Positions 1 through 12,500 of a stretch of DNA of 64,000 nt are shown piece after piece. The stretch is from Branchiostoma floridae. Its lineage: Eukaryota; Chordata; Leptocardii; Amphioxiformes; Branchiostomatidae. The stretch is taken from NCBI RefSeq assembly GCF_000003815.2, contig NC_049980.1, positions 2,822,740 through 2,886,739 on the forward strand. Direction: 5' to 3'. The first letter of the stretch is position 1, and each line of letters begins with the position of its first letter. Under the pieces are notes generated by a model. It made no database searches. It saw nothing but the letters and a program-made list of their open reading frames with translations, and was not told the DNA's origin. Both the position numbers and the translations under genes were made by a program.

Positions 1-45
1 CAGCCAGAAGACCAGATATCACGATGTACTGTCACGAACAAAACA

Positions 46-867
46 ACTTACGAGCGGTCTGGCACAGGGGACCAAACTAGGACCAATAGTGTTCATCGTC
101 CACACGAACAAATCAACAGACAGCATGTAATCTCCCACCCGGGCCTTCGTCGACGACCTAAACATCAATGAATCAAGACTTCTCTCCGAAACATCCCAGC
201 TACAGAATGAACTCAATGAACTGTCTTTGTGGTCAGATGAGAACAGCATGAAACTGAACCCTGCAAAATGTAAGGCCGTTCATGTCTGTTTCAGTCGCAC
301 ACCACCTTCGCCACCCACTCTCACTATCCGCGGACATGAGCTAGAGGTTGTGTCGCCAAGTGTCCAGGAGTAACGTTCCAAGCAGAACTAGGGTGGGACA
401 TGACGAAGAAAGGAAGCCAGAGACTGTACCTTCTATGCAGACTCTGACAGTTTAATCTACCTGTGGAAGACCTGGTCACCGTATACACCTGCTTCATCCA
501 TCCCGTTCTGGAATACGCTGCCCCAGTCGGTCACCATGGCATTACGAACACAAAAAACAAGAAGATCGAAAGAATCCAACGGCGGGCAACTAGGATCATC
601 CTAGAACATACTGGCCCTCTCATATGAGCAGTCCTGCAAATCACTGAAGTTACATAGCATATGAGAGGAGGGAGGACCTGTGCCTGGAGTTTGGAAAGAA
701 GCTGGCCAAGTCAAACCTGTACCACACCTGGTTACCACGCACCAGAGGTGAAGTGACGGGGAGGGAAACAAGACAAAAAACAAAATCGACATCATATCAG
801 TACGAACAAATCGATATGCCAAAAGTCCAATACCTTATATTGTCAACCTCTTGAACAGCAGTAAATA
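46..867 (+). pseudogene. Non-LTR retrotransposon reverse transcriptase, C-terminal relic
   Basis: Shifting between frames, the plus strand reads as the end of a CR1/jockey-type ORF2. In order: a G-L-A-Q-G-T-K-L-G-P block near 55-90, a degenerate F-V-D-D stretch near 147, L-W-S-D-E-N-S-M-K-L-N-P-A-K-C near 228-272, a P-V-L-E-Y-A block near 503-520, an I-Q-R-R-A-T-R-I-I block near 572-600, and a terminal S-P-I-P-Y-I-V-N-L-L-N tail ending in a stop near 865. At least three frame changes and several stops make it non-functional. The 5' part lies outside the window. The AT-rich 868-1000 looks like its 3' UTR. RT identity is clear; the clade is inferred. Confidence 0.8.
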
Positions 868-1058
868 ACTTTTATCTAGCACCGATGTGTAATGATTATT
901 GTATTTTAATGATTATTGTATTTTATTGTTGTAAATTGACGACACATGTATATAAGTTGATTGATGTATTTTTACCTGTAGTGTTTGTAAAAAGTTGTAA
1001 CGGTGAATCTCGCATGCGCAGTTCAGCTTTTTGGCTGCCAGGAGAGTTCAATCGTACA

Positions 1059-1078
1059 CCCGATCTCGGAAGTTAAGC
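1059..1078 (+). other. 5S rRNA-like fragment
   Basis: A 20-base stretch ending GATCTCGGAAGTTAAGC resembles the conserved internal segment of animal 5S rRNA, with about one substitution. The rest of a 5S gene is not recognisable, so this is at most a fragment, possibly from a 5S-derived SINE3-type element. Chance similarity is possible. Confidence 0.25.
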
Positions 1079-1140
1079 CACGCGCTTACATTATAATCAA
1101 CAATACATGGTTGTTGTACAGCTGAATTGCAAGCTTAAAA

Positions 1141-1745
1141 TAGACGTTGCTTAAGTGCAAGGGTCTGGAACAGCTGCCATTTGGCGCTAACTCAGGTGAC
1201 CTCAATACGAAAGCATTTGCCCCAAGTGCGGCCATAGGACTTAACGTTTTGAACTCCTGACACACCGGGAAGGACCACTACTGTCTTCCATAAGTGTGGC
1301 GGTTCTTTAACGTGTGGATCTCCTCAAATACGGGACCCCCATTTAACGTCCTATCTGAGGGACAATGCTAACCGAAGTTAGGTACTCTACCTTAGTGAAG
1401 TGAGGAAAGTCGTGTTAAGAGACCTTCCCAAGCGCACAAGATCGGTGGTATTTCAACTGATTCGAACCTAGAACCTCTGGGTTATGTAACACACACAGCT
1501 CCTTTACACACGACTACTTTAAACACAGCTCCTTCGCACACTGCCCATTCACATACAGCTCATTCACATAGTTTCTTATCACACACAGATCCTTCACAAA
1601 CAGCTCCTTTACTAAGCACAAACAGCCCATACTGCTAAAACAGCTTTTGTACCAGTGTGCTTTCTTAGATCTGAGTAGCTTGACGTGATAGCCAGCCCAG
1701 GTAGACAGTCTAGCCTTTTCCGTCAACCCACATAAGAGAGGGACT
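1141..1745 (+). repeat. Solo copy of a foldback-linked repeat family
   Basis: This stretch is repeated, diverged, at 58027-58892 and in reverse complement at 57281-57501. Shared landmarks are the AGTGCAAGGGTCTGGAAC start, a GTCGTGTTAAGAG block, a CTAGAACCTCTGGGTTATG block, a run of short CACACAGCTCCTTCAC-type subrepeats (about 1495-1610), and an end near CAGCCCAGGTAGACAG. The subrepeats are related to those in the foldback element at 55-57 kb. No coding capacity is visible. The reverse complement of the CTAGAACC block looks like a tRNA box B, which hints weakly at a tRNA-derived SINE part. Confidence 0.6.
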
Positions 1746-2677
1746 TGGAGAAGTATGTGTCATCACATTCATTCCTGAAAAATATTTCATTTCAAATCTA
1801 CTCCCTTACAATGTAAACAACAAGCAATATTGTAACATAAGTTTATGCTCCATTCATTCATTCTTACTTGCAAAGGTATCAGTAGATTGTAATGATAATG
1901 AGATTTGTATATTCTACATGTATGACATACAATGTACATTGTAAAGAAGTTTTCCCCCCATATTATCCAGGACCTAAACAAACGAGTAATCAAAGTCCAG
2001 CTGGCATCAAGTTGATTCTTAAGCCTATTTTAAAAGACACAACAGCAAGAACAGCTGAAAGACTTACTACAATGTAGATATCAAACAAAATTCATGTTTC
2101 ACTTCTTCCTTCAATGATGTCACAGACTTTGAATCCTCAGTTTAAGTTTTAAAAGACCATTTTGGCAGGATGTTGCATCAGAGAGTCCAAAGATTAAAAG
2201 AAAATAACTTCAGTGTGCTTTGATTTTTCAAAGACACCTAAATTGGCAGAATATGCACCTTTTGTCATAACTTACAAGTAGCTGACCATATTCCGAGTTA
2301 AAGAAAGCATAATGGGCCACAGCAAGTGAATTTTATGGATGACATCTACACGCTCATTAATTTTTGCCTGATTTCAGAAAAAAAAAACAAGAATTTTTCT
2401 TCTTTTGAGATGGTCCACATGTTGAAAAATTCCGAAAAATGAGCTGTAGTTGTGTTGTAGCCTAATGATTGTACATTGTACTTGTGGAAGTGACACTCAC
2501 AAGGTACCCAAGACTGTACTAGAAGTGAAACTAGTTTAATAGTTGTACCAGTGGCAATGATATAAAAGCCATGAGTGTGGTTACCAACTTTGTTAGTGAT
2601 TACCAGTCTACACTTGTGTCACTTTTACTTCATGTCTAGAATACAGGAATGAATGCCTTATTGGCTGTGTTACCTGA
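1746..2677. other. No gene seen; unique AT-rich DNA
   Basis: No coding exon or clear repeat is visible. A short stretch near 2310-2350 (GGATGACATCTACACGCTC) resembles the end of the Harbinger-like family found at 5366 and 51052. Confidence 0.4.
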
Positions 2678-3402
2678 CAGGGCTCGAAATACTGGGTGCA
2701 TGTGCACCTTGGTGCACCCAAAATTGGAACCAATTTTTTCTGTGAGTGCAACAGGTGTGATGGCGTCACTGTTTTGGTTGAATAGATTTAATAGAGTTGG
2801 AAGCATACTTCAAGACTCCACCTTCTCACACGTGATGTCAGAAGTGGGATGTTCAATGAAGGAAAGACAGTAGGTGAGGATCCATGCAAGAAAGGCAGAT
2901 TACTACATCCGGGGAACTGAGTAAGTAGACCGATTGTCGATAGCTTGTGCCAAGAGCCAGTGTTGATGAGACCTTACTTTGAGAAGACTTTCATCCTAAC
3001 AGAGATTGGAGCAGTGCTGACACAGATAGCCAGGACCTCCCTGTGGTGTATGTGAGCCGGAAGTTACTACCCCGTGAAGGGAACTACTCCTGAGAAGGAG
3101 TGTCTGGTAATCAAGTATGCGGTCGAGACACTCCACTACTACCTAATCGGGAGGAAGTTTGTCATCACGATGGATCACCATCCTCTGCAGTGGCTGAACC
3201 AGATGAAACACCATAACCAGAGGCTCACAAGATAGAGCATGTGCCTGCAATAGTTATCAAGTTTTCTTAGTTATGAACAAAAATGCATTGTACTAGTAGT
3301 TTGTTTGTTTTCTGAAATTCTACTTTATCTTTTGTGGTCACCCAATTTTTTAGATTAAGTGCACCAGTGCACCCAATCCAAAAAAATCAATTTCGAGCCC
3401 TG
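2678..3402. mobile_element. Non-autonomous TIR element (CAGGGCTCGAAAT family), long copy
   Basis: The element begins CAGGGCTCGAAAT and ends in the inverted complement ATTTCGAGCCCTG. Next to each end is a dyad of GTGCACC/GGTGCAC motifs. The flanks TTACCTGA (left) and TTACCATA (right) may be a decayed 8-bp target duplication. Shorter copies at 24254 and 29249 share the TIR. CAGGG ends are common in hAT-type elements; that superfamily is an inference. The right end lies 17 bp from the SLC66A3 poly(A) signal candidate. Confidence 0.75.
2958..3234 (+). pseudogene. Ty3/Gypsy RNase H fragment inside a TIR element
   Basis: The translated stretch carries hallmarks of Gypsy RT/RNase H. A G-A-V-L-T-Q block near 3010 is followed, after a frame change, by V-Y-V-S-R-K-L-L-P-R. 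Then come E-K-E-C-L-V-I-K-Y-A-V-E-T-L, H-Y-Y-L-I-G-R-K-F and a D-H-H-P-L-Q-W-L block ending near 3205. Two frame changes and a stop make it dead. It sits wholly inside the TIR element at 2678-3402, so it was either captured or inserted there. Confidence 0.7.
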
Positions 3403-3418
3403 TTACCATATTTTGTCC

Positions 3419-3424
3419 TTTAAT
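3419..3424 (-). promoter_or_regulatory. Candidate poly(A) signal of SLC66A3
   Basis: TTTAAT on the plus strand reads ATTAAA, a common variant poly(A) signal, 63 bp past the stop codon of the minus-strand gene. It would give a very short 3' UTR. Position supports it; nothing else does. Confidence 0.35.
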
Positions 3425-3486
3425 TCAACTATACACACTTGATTAACATTTCAATCTCCTGTGCAGTCTTCATTTGTTGGCCATCT

Positions 3487-3593
3487 TTATGCACGTTTCT
3501 CCCTCTTGGCAGGTGTCTTCAGTGCTTGCAAATACACGACACTCAGGCCGATAGTGCAGTTCAGCACAGAACTGATAGACTGCGTCAGAAGAA
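3487..3593 (-). CDS. SLC66A3: SLC66A3 exon 7 (stop codon)
   Basis: 107 bp from acceptor CACTTCCCCAG to TAA (3489-3487). It encodes the last membrane helix and a basic tail (T-P-A-K-R-E-K-R-A). The antisense strand is also open here and has acceptor-like CAG sites, but only the minus reading continues the gene. Confidence 0.9.
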
Positions 3594-6500
3594 CTGGGGA
3601 AGTGCACATCATGCAATTATTTTACAATTCAGGTGAAGAAAGAAGGTTAGGAGGAACAAATAATCTCATGTAACAGAGTGTAACCAATGTGCAGATGTGA
3701 CTAGTTTTTGTTATTAAATAAAATAACACTTGAACATGACAACACTCAAGACATATGACACACATGTAGATATCTGCATTTGTATACAATCATGAAAAGT
3801 TACATGTACAACATGTATTTATAAAATTATTCTTAGATGTTGCAACATTTAAGATTCTAGACACACCTTCGGGTCAAGAGAAAGAAAAGTATCTGCCACA
3901 GTACCAAGGTCACATACCAGGGTTAATCATAAACAATACATCTTGACCTTTGTCTTTCCAAATATTGTCTATCCACAAAAATCTGGAAACACAGACACAC
4001 ACAAACACACACACATACATGTACACAGACACGCTCCAAAGTATATGACATATCTCCATTTTTCATGGAGATACAAATGTAAAAATAGCCAACTTCATGC
4101 CATGGGCCTGGAGCAGTGATACTTTTACAGGAAATTGTGATAGGGCCTGGAGCAGGGATATTTTTAGAGGATGTTGTGATAGTCATCTGGAATAGGATTC
4201 GCTTTCCCGAAAACAAGAACAATGCATGCATGTACCTCAAAATTTGATAAATGTCAAATTTCAATGATTTTTGGGGGGTGACCATACATTTATCAGCCAA
4301 TATTGATATGTCAATATTGTAAGATGAAATCAATAGACTACCTACCTAAGTACCTGAACATCCAACTGTTACTCTATAAGCCAATATAGCTACGGACATT
4401 GCATTGCAGCTGGGCTTTAAAGTTTACAACTTCCTACTAGTATTGTGCAGAGTTTGGTCCTTCTTGCCTATCAATCAATCTGGCAGCATCTGTGGTTCTT
4501 TGTTTATGCACGGTCAGATTTAACAAAAAATCGGGTCTGAGGAAAAACTTTCAGGTCACTAAGGAAGGAGGTTTCTCTATCAGACACCTATGAGAGAATA
4601 ATATCTTTTCCACTCCCAAAAAAACTTCCAAAGGCCAAAGGCTCAGTGGCCGTCACTCCACCATCAGGGAAAGACGTATATACCCTCTACCAAGGACATA
4701 ACGTCGGAGGCATGGCTAACCCTGGACCTTCCAAGCACAACACTCTTTAAGTTACATTTGAAAATCACACACAGCGCCATCATATCGTTTACTGAATGAA
4801 TGAACTACATGTATTACTCAACAGTTGAACACCGTATAAACTATGGCAACAACAACAAAGCAATCATCAGAGTAACAACTGGTGAGTATGGGTCTCCGAC
4901 GGAGGAATGTAAATTGTCTGCTGACTGACTCCTGCTTTTTTACACATTCAAGCTAAAGGCAAATTGCTTTGATCAGCACGTTCTGCTTTTGTTGTTAGGT
5001 TTAAGTTGGAGACATTCGCTCTTTACTTCTGCTTCTTATCAAGTCATTATATATATACAAGTATTGTACAAAATGTAGGGAACAAACTTACCAGGAATGT
5101 CTCCTGTTTGCACAATGGTTGTGAAAATCCGAGCTGAGACATGATAAAAAGATTGCACAATGTAAGTATTTTTATGTGGAAGTTACTGAATATTGTACAT
5201 GCTTTTTAATATCACAATGTGTCTTAAGCGCACATATGTTTACATTTAAGAGTTTTCTGAAGACCTACATTGTGCCTTTTACCCTTGTCCTGCTGGTATT
5301 TTGTTTCCAGTGCTGATTGCTTCATCAGGTTGTTGAAACTTTTGCACTGCTACTGCAGTCAGTTAGGCCATGTTGATTTGATTATATGGATGACATCCTC
5401 TGGGAACTCCAAAATTGATGCGAGCGAGCGAATAAAAAAAAAGTTTGGCCAAAAAAAAAAAGTTGGCTTCAGTATGAAATCAATGTGGCCAGGAAGGTTG
5501 AACATAGGACTACAAACACATAGTATGGTATACCAACAGTTAGATGTTGCGACCAGTACATCATACGGGTGCAAAACATTTTTTTTCTTCTTGGACCAAT
5601 CTGAAATAAACAGACCTGAAAAAAATCAGACGAACGGGGTTCGCCAATTGCAAAATGGACACACTATGTCGGCGGGTGTTTGGGGTCTTACCGGCCCAAT
5701 AAGACAACAAGAGCGAAGTGAGTAGAGGTTATAGTCACGTGTACCAAGTTTCTACATGCAAAGGTACAGAGACAGTTAGCCTTTATTACATGAAGATGGG
5801 ATTTTAAAATGCCAGTGGTAGTCCAATGATCCACCAAAGAGATTTCTTTGTAGCAAAATTGACCAATTGCCATTGTTTTGAGTATTATCAGTTCTCAAGT
5901 TTCCAAAGACAATCAGGTCCAGGTTCACGTCCACCTGGAAATGATCCTCTGGACCTGAACGGGACCTATCCTGAATTTACTGGTACATGTACAAACCCCT
6001 ACCAAAAATACTTTTTTTTTTCTTTCTGTCCTTTCACATCTTATTCTTTGACTTTTGAGATTTATTTTGGCATTCTATGACATCAGTTATCGATTTTCTG
6101 ATACTTTTTTTCAATCTATGGAATATTTGTGCTCATTTCACAGCTGCTTTGCACAATTAATACTATGTGGTCCAAAACTTTTTTTTTTTGGAAATGGCCG
6201 AAAATTGGTGCGAGCGCGGATGTCATCCATATAATCAAATCAACGTGGCCTTACTTCATGTGCATTTGCACTGTGTTTCACTGCAGGTTCATGTCAGAGA
6301 TACCCAAAACCTGTATGCACGGGACCCACATACAGGCATCATAATGCTTGTATGTGAATCTATATTCTACATGGGATCCGCAGGACAAGGGTTAATCCTG
6401 TACACTGAACTCACATTATTCTGAATGAGAAAATGTACGATACACTGCAACATGTAACTGTTGATTAGCTGGGGTTGGCTTCAAATGAGAAATTCTTTCC

Positions 6501-9500
6501 AGGCATAATAATCATCATTCTATCAGTCAGCCAAATCAAGAACTAAGCCTGTATACTTAACTAAATATACAGTTACTGTTACTGTAACAGTTGTGGTCAT
6601 AGTTAATAACTTGAAAGTCGAATGCCATTGATGGGTCAGAAATCATCCATGACTGGTCAGAAAAGCCTCAGCCTTATTCAGAAGCCATCAAACATCCCTC
6701 AAAAACCCAACAGAAATTAAAGACTCTGACTGGTGATTGTCAGTGTTAATGAGATGGGTCAGGTTCATTTTGCAACCAGCAATGATGGCATTTTGTCACC
6801 TCCCGCCATCTGTCCGCGTCAAAGACAATCTCTGACCAGTCACTGACGATCACATACCCGTCATCATTCTGTCAGTGTCAATTTTCTGATTCAGGGAGAA
6901 ATGTCAGGTTTCTGTTTGATCAGAGTTTTCAAATCATATGCAGGCTGCGGTAAAATAACAGCATAGTGGTGGGAAAACAAATTTGCCTCACGGTGGTAGA
7001 AAATTGCCAAATACAAAAGAATTGATGGAATTAGGAGACGGCAACTTTGCCTGCACCCTGCCCAGTCCAGACGGGGAAATTAGTCGGAAAAAACTGTCCA
7101 GTCTGAAAAGATGGTCTGAATGGGGGTTTCTGGTCATGCTTAAAGCTCAATTCAGACAGTGCTTAATAAAAACAAGCACTTATTTATGGCCTGGTTGACA
7201 GTTCTGCAATGTTGTATTACATGTAGTGTCAGTGACATCCATATCAATTTCTGCCAGCCATGTAAACGTCATCTCTCAACCAGTTTGTATAATTCATGCC
7301 AGGGGGAGTGGGGGGTGAAGGAAAAAAATGAAGCGGGGGATGGCTTTGGAAAATTTTTTAACCTGAAGTGAGGGCCTAGGAAATGTTTTTACAATTTTTT
7401 AACCCTCAGTCAACCAGCCCTCCTTGGTAAGAGCAAAACAGAAAATTGTAACCAGCATACCTGCATATCTGAACAAAGACACCAATAGTTAGAGAAGTTG
7501 GCAATGACACTTGTTGACTGACCTACACAACTGTAGAAGGCTATAAACCATGTGGTTGAGCTGACACTGCTGGCATCACGACTGGCCCACAAGGCTCGCA
7601 GCTGGATCAGCTTACTGGTCATGGACAGTGGAAGCACCAAACTCTGCAAATGCAAGTTGGCAATGTCAACAATAAGCATGCCATCTGAATATACATGACT
7701 GTATAATGTAGTGAGTTAGTACAATGCTAAACTTCCTTCCAACACAAAGGTATACAGTCTGCCAGAAGGTTGTCGGTGCCTTCCACCTGGGACAGGAGTT
7801 CCGTCAGCTCTTTGTCCGCTTTCAGGTCATCTAGCAGAGGCGGCAGCACCACCATTTTTTAGTTGTGGGGGCAAGAATTTTGCATATCACCAAATCGAGC
7901 GCCAAAGGCGTGACCATTCTAGGGGTGTCCAGGGGCATGCATCCCCGGAAAAAATCTGAAAATCTAAACCCTACCTAAATCTAAATGCTATTTACTGTAT
8001 TTTGAGGGGCTGATTTTACTGCCAGACCAAAGCCCCGGTCACAAAGCGTGTGCGATTCCTTGTGATTCCTTGCGATGCGCGGTATGAGCGCAGTGCATCG
8101 TAAGTCAGGGTAGAATCGGATGCAATAGTTTAAATATATAAAGCCGTGGTCACAAAGCACATAGTGCATTGTACGATGAGGTCATAAGAGCATTCCTGCG
8201 TCAATCGCAGGAAATCATAGTAAATCGGGGAGCGTCCTATGACGAAAATAGAGCTGAAATGGACTTTGAACATGTTCAAAGTTTCTCCATCATCGTGCGA
8301 TTTTTATTGCCCCCATACCAGACTTTATTAAGGCCATGTCTTTTCTGCTGATGAGGTTAAAGATTCATAAGTTTTTAGCATGTTGTGATAGTTTCAGTTT
8401 TCCCTGATATTGTCGATGTTTACGAAAAGGGAAAATATATCAGTCGCAACTGTTAACAGTAGCAACCGTAGAATGGCCTGCCTATCACGCACAGGTGATG
8501 CAGACAATTGTTTGATCGCTACATGCATGTGAGTTCATCATTAGATCAAATCTCAGCTCTCGGGTCAGTTTACCATAATTGTAATAACCATGGGGGCAAC
8601 TCGAACATATAAAGGCAGGCTCTATGAGTCGGAAATATATATGATATAATGCTTATGATATGATTTTTGTATGATGGCATCTTTTTTTTTTTTTTATTGA
8701 TTTTCAAAGAACATAAAACACATAAAAACACATGTATGGCACGTAAATCATAAACAGAATGACACGTGAAAAACTATAGAACTGATGATTGAAATAAAGT
8801 GAAGGTGGTGACAAATAAAGTTCAAGAAGTTGTACCCCAATTACCATTGCAGCAATACATAATGTATAAGATATATCAAATTAAATATAACCAATTAATT
8901 TTCCCCATTTACCGATATGTTTTTTAGTTTTGTCAAGTCTACTCGCTATAATACTTTCTAATTTAAAATAAAATGAAGTATACGACATAAATGAATTCAA
9001 ACTAATACGTCTGTTGCGGTGTTTGAAAATAAAATATTTACCTAGCAAAATAATCAAATTGGACAAAACTGGACACCGATCACTAGTATCGCCAAATAAT
9101 ACATTAAACAGATTAAGATGTAAATGGTTCCCTGTGTGTTTAAAATACCAATCTTCCACCTGTACCCAAAATTGTGTTACTACCCGACAGTCCCAAAATA
9201 AATGAATATCCGTTTCGTCTTCCTCTCCACAATAACTGCAAAGTGATGCATCTATTACCCCCCACATGTGTAATATCTTATTGGTAGTTAAAAATTTAAA
9301 TAGTAATTTATATTGGAACATGCGCAGTTGGGAGTCAATAGTAACTTTAAAAGGTAAACTGTACACTATTTTCCATGGTATGGGTGTGTTCAAGTATTCC
9401 CCCCACGAGTATTGAATCCGGTCAGAGGTATCCCATAGCCTGGCCTCAGACATGAAAAATGAATACAAGTGTTTATTGATATTTGGATATTGAAGCCAGG

Positions 9501-12500
9501 TTATGTTTCTGCAGGCCGGAATACAAACCCTTAACTCTGGTGACACCTGTCGCAATAAATTCTTCCAATTACTAGGAATGGCTGATATGATTTGATTATA
9601 CTTAAACTCTGCACAGGTGTCTCCAAATTTTGATATAAAGTCTTGGAATGTTAAAAGCTTATTTTGTGAGTCTAAAACATCATTTACAAAGACTACCCCC
9701 TTATTGTAAAGCGAAGTTAAGAAGTATGGTTTTCCAGATATGCGAATGTGTGAATTTAGGCAAATAGGCTGCTGTTTCACTTCCTGTGCAGTCTCTGGAG
9801 GGCGTAGTTGAAACTTTAGCCACGCCTGTATGGCCTGCCTAAAGAATTGACTGATTTGTGCCTTTTCTTTTACAACTTTTTCGAAGTCACTTTGTGTTAG
9901 TTGCGAAAAGGGAAATACATTAGTTGTAAATAAAACACTTGAACAAAGTATCAGTTTAGAGCAGAACCATTTATCATTATGGTACAACTTGGGCACCCAA
10001 GAAGCCTTCATGGTAAGATCAACCACCTGCAAGTTCCTAAGTTTGAGACCGCCATATTCGTAAAGATTATAAACTGTTTTTCTTTTCACTCGTTCTGGTC
10101 CACCACGCCAAAGAAACTTAAATATTTTTTTCTCAAACCTCTCGAAGAAAGAGGGAGGTGGAGAAGGAAGGGATTGAAACAAAAAGATAAATTGCGACAC
10201 TATCAGGGAATTAATTAGAGTAACCTTACCTAGAAGAGAAAGTAGTTTTCCTTTCCAGGGGTTTAAAAGCTTATCTTTGATTCTTTTCGGTCAAAATTTA
10301 TAGCGACAATATCTGATAGGTATTTGGGGATATGGATTCCTAAAATGTCTACTTTGATGATGGCATCTTTTGTTGATAGCATATCATGATACAATCTTCG
10401 AAAAAGCCTGACTCATGGAGCAAGCAGGCTGAGGAAACCATACCAGTATACTCGCGCTTGATTTGAACTTTTGTTTGTAATACTCATGTTGTTATGGTCT
10501 CTTTTACTTTATTTTTTACAGTAAAATATATTATTGACAATAGGAAGGTATTCAACAGCTATGTCCACAATTTGTTGGTTAAAGCAGCGCAAAAGCAGTC
10601 AGGCTTCAGAAGAGACACTAGTACTGGTGAACACTCATACGATGCAGCTGGAAAAATTTTGAACATCATCCGATGTGTTGCGATGGATGATTTTGCTTAC
10701 GATTTTGCTGTGATTTACCGGAATATGCCATCGCAAGAAATCGTACGTGCTTTGTGACCGGGGCTTAAGCTAACTTCAATGACATTTCTATTGAAAAATT
10801 TTAAATGCACATTGGTTTAGCTTTTAGTTATTGAGGTCAACGCCCCCAACATATAGCAGAATCTGATGTACAATTTTAATGTGAGATAATTAACTTGATT
10901 ATATGCTGCTCCATTCTAAGGAATATCACAATAATTCAATCTAATCCAATATTATGGCTATTAGGAACTTTTAACAGGTATACAAATGTATGGCATAGCT
11001 TACACGGGTCTATTCATTTTAACATCCTAACATCCAACCTTTTGGATACAAGGCATTACCAGCAGCAAAATGCAAAAATAACGACAAAAGACTTATCTGT
11101 CTTCTCAGAGATATGATACTTACAATCATGATATTGGAAACTGCTGAAGAGGTTGAGAGCACCAAAACAATAGCAACATATCTGCATGCGTTTTTATAAA
11201 AGGAAAATATTATGATGATAATTCTGAATTAAGTAAGTAAAATTTGTATGTCTACATTTTTTGTACATACACATTATTATTTGGCAACACTCTGCATTAC
11301 AAGTAAGAATGTTACAAAAAAACAGGATATGGTACTTTATATATCTACTGCAGGGGTGAAAGAAATTCAGCTACATGTAAGGTCCAGGTCCAGAAGATCA
11401 GGTACAGGTCTGTACCTGAACCGGGACCTAACTATCTGTGAAAACATGTGAATGGGAGATTCTTAAAACAATGGTCCGTTTTGCTACAAAGGATTCTGTT
11501 TTGTGGGGTATCTGACATCCAGTGACATTTTAAAACTATAGTTCCAAGACCCCATACATGTACGTTCGCCAAATGCTATCCTTTACAACTGCTGTACAAA
11601 TTGTTTGCCATTTATTATGCAAATGAGGTCCTCATTTGCATAAATAAAATTATTTGATTATCTTCTTTACCAAACAACAGATGTACACAATCTACTATAT
11701 TAAGAAAGATTTTAATCGCATTTTCTGATAATTTATGCAAATGATGACCTCATTTACATAATGTTCAACGATGTTCACCTGTACATAACTTCCAATTGCT
11801 ACAAGTATGAAGTTCCAGTCATTTACCACAACGACATTATAGCACATATGCATACTGACATTATAGAACGCCAGATATGTTTAATATGTAATGTTATGAC
11901 GTCAGCGGTATGCTAATGAACCACTACTGTATCACCAATATGGTAATGAGGGAAGTGTCCCGGATGTTCTACGCCATCTTGTTGTCAAGCCAGTTAGAAG
12001 TACATTAAACCGAGTTGCGTTCATCTCCACACTGGAGTCGTCCTTGCGGTCCCTGTAGTTTACTACTGACGGAATATTAATACAATCCATCCAGGCATTC
12101 TTGAGTTATGCTGGTCTTCTACAAAGTTTACATATATAGTACGTACACACGCTACCCAAAACAAAACCTTCTCGGCGAACATAATTATATCCTACTCAAT
12201 GATATGTAAACACCACTTACTGCGGCAGCCTCTGTTTTACATACACGTAGAATAGAGAGTGAGTGAGCTAATCCATCTTGTTTTCACTCCTCAAATAAGA
12301 TCTAAACTTTGAGCTAATTTGACTTTTGAAGTCCAACTGTGTCCTAGACAAAAAGGATACCCTGTAATGTAAAGTAAGGCCTCCATCATAGGTCTGTCTC
12401 CAAAGTGCAGGATGATCAAGACAAGAACCATGTCTACGGTGAAAATGGAAGAAACAGAGTTTAGCAGTAAGACGGGTATACAGAACAGCCAATTCAGGAA

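Larger units (their letters stand above)
8030..10766. mobile_element. TIR element (AAGCCCCGGTCACAAAGC) split by an L1 insertion
   Basis: The left end AAGCCCCGGTCACAAAGC at 8030-8047 is the exact inverted complement of 10749-10766. Subterminal GCGATTCC/TCGCAAGAAATCG motifs are also inverted. A second TIR-like copy (GTGGTCACAAAGCAC) lies at 8149-8163, suggesting nested copies. With the L1 removed the element is about 1.07 kb. No transposase is recognisable. A target duplication is not clear. Lies in SLC66A3 intron 4. Confidence 0.75.

Noticed and set aside
3461-3673. Plus-strand ORF with acceptor-like CAG sites over SLC66A3 exon 7
   Set aside because: The minus-strand reading continues the seven-exon gene with matching phase and homology; the plus frame is the shadow.
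4620-4800. Possible LINE tail on the plus strand (A-W-L-T-L-D-L-P-S-T-T-L-F reading)
   Set aside because: Too short and without a diagnostic motif; could not be tied to a family.
8030-8351. CRISPR-like or operon-like structure from repeated TCACAAAGC motifs
   Set aside because: Eukaryotic DNA; the repeats are nested TIRs of a DNA element.
10494-10757. 87-residue plus-strand ORF
   Set aside because: Lies in the right end of the AAGCCCCGG TIR element and ends in its TIR; no domain.
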